Shown here piece after piece: positions 14,169 to 14,734 of a stretch of 14,734 bases of DNA. Origin of the DNA: CAZRUA01 sp964603125 (lineage in GTDB: Bacteria > Bacteroidota > Bacteroidia > B-17B0 > Aurantibacillaceae); contig CAZRUA010000087.1 in assembly GCA_964603125.1 (NCBI GenBank), positions 1 to 14,734 on the forward strand. Reading direction: 5' to 3'. Made by a program: the position numbers and the translations under genes. The notes beneath the pieces were generated by a model. The model was not told where the DNA came from and searched no databases. It was given only the letters and a program-made list of their open reading frames with translations. Every line of letters begins with the position of its first letter. Position 1 is the stretch's first letter.

Positions 14169-14734
14169 TGCGCATCGCATCCAATAAAATTTCTGATATC
14201 ATTGCATTCTTTCAAAAAGAACTTCAATTTATTTATGATGAAGGAGAGCTAAATGAAATTATTTTCATGTCATTTGAACATGTTTTAAAATTTTCGAGAA
14301 TTGACTTTAAATTGAGACGAAATGAAAACGTTAACCAATCCGATTTATTAAAACTTAATTTTATTTGTAAAGATTTAAAAAAGCATAAACCAATTCAACA
14401 TATAATTGGAAACTGCGATTTTTTTGGTTTAAAATTTAAAGTCAATGAGCATGTCTTAATTCCACGCCCTGAGACAGAAGAATTAGTTGATTTAATAATA
14501 AAAGAAAATCAGAATTATCCAGAATTATCCATATTAGACATAGGTACAGGTTCAGGTTGTATCCCAATTACTTTAAAAAAGAAAATTCCCCAGGCTATAT
14601 TGCGCGCCTATGATGTTTCAATTGATGCATTAACTATAGCAAAAGAAAACTCTATAATCAATTCGACCGAAGTAGACTTTGAAGAAGTAGATATATTAAA
14701 TAATCAAAACCCAAAAAATGGTTTATTTGATGTT
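14168..14734 (+). CDS. prmC: Peptide chain release factor N5-glutamine methyltransferase, 3'-truncated by the window edge
   Basis: PrmC (HemK) methylates the glutamine of the GGQ motif in release factors. The first 189 codons are present and the frame is open at the right edge. An N-terminal helical domain (1-75) is followed by PIQHIIGNCDFFGLKFKV (75-92), then VLIPRPETEELVD (96-108) and SAM motif I, ILDIGTGSGCIPITL (122-136), all diagnostic. The catalytic NPPY motif should lie just beyond the window, after FDV. The start ATG shares one base with the stop codon of the upstream gene. Confidence 0.95.
   Translation, partial: MRIASNKISDIIAFFQKELQFIYDEGELNEIIFMSFEHVLKFSRIDFKLRRNENVNQSDLLKLNFICKDLKKHKPIQHIIGNCDFFGLKFKVNEHVLIPRPETEELVDLIIKENQNYPELSILDIGTGSGCIPITLKKKIPQAILRAYDVSIDALTIAKENSIINSTEVDFEEVDILNNQNPKNGLFDV

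Overview
The window looks like a chromosomal stretch of a member of the Bacteroidota, most likely near Flavobacteriales. The evidence is the low GC content, the UUA-decoding tRNA-Leu, a secreted protein with a gliding-motility/type IX secretion (T9SS) C-terminal domain and a SprB-type repeat, a DUF5683 protein behind parA-parB, a YfhO-type giant membrane protein, and promoter-like sites of the Bacteroidota TAnnTTTG type. This placement is inferred from gene content, not from a database search.

Layout. (1) Positions 1 to about 1440 are the right end of an integrated element. A large serine recombinase, open at the left edge of the window, runs rightward into the 3' end of a tRNA-Leu(UAA) gene. 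(2) Positions about 1385-1741, on the minus strand, form a small tRNA transcription unit: promoter-like site, a tRNA-like fragment carrying a perfect 14-bp palindrome, tRNA-Gly(GCC), tRNA-Leu(UAA) and an intrinsic terminator. The recombinase reading frame passes through the terminator and the whole tRNA-Leu. (3) Positions 1750-2268 (minus) encode an NADPH-dependent FMN reductase. (4) Positions 2395-5534 (plus) hold a housekeeping block: UPF0173-type metallo-hydrolase, ParA, ParB and DUF5683. An intrinsic terminator lies inside the putative start region of the DUF5683 gene. (5) Positions 5562-6320 (minus) encode a TylF/MycF-like methyltransferase, convergent with DUF5683. (6) Positions 6541 to the right edge (plus) form a tight run: a small DUF4834-like membrane protein, YfhO-like membrane protein, NeuB/SpsE-type nonulosonic acid synthase, TIM-barrel sugar isomerase-like protein, secreted NHL-propeller/SprB/PKD protein with a T9SS sorting domain, SAM methyltransferase, and the 5' part of prmC.

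How the genes fit together. ParA and ParB would act in chromosome segregation, although no canonical parS is visible. The rightward run combines functions expected for the cell envelope: a multi-pass GT-C-like membrane protein, a sialic/legionaminic-type sugar synthase, a sugar isomerase fold and an exported surface protein. Cotranscription is inferred from spacings of -1 to 29 bases. The features most worth a second look are the recombinase-terminator-tRNA overlap, a mismatch in the tRNA-Leu acceptor stem, the palindrome-bearing tRNA-Gly fragment, loss of the zinc-ribbon cysteines in the recombinase, and the terminator inside the DUF5683 leader. I did not find a clear defence system, CRISPR array or insertion sequence.
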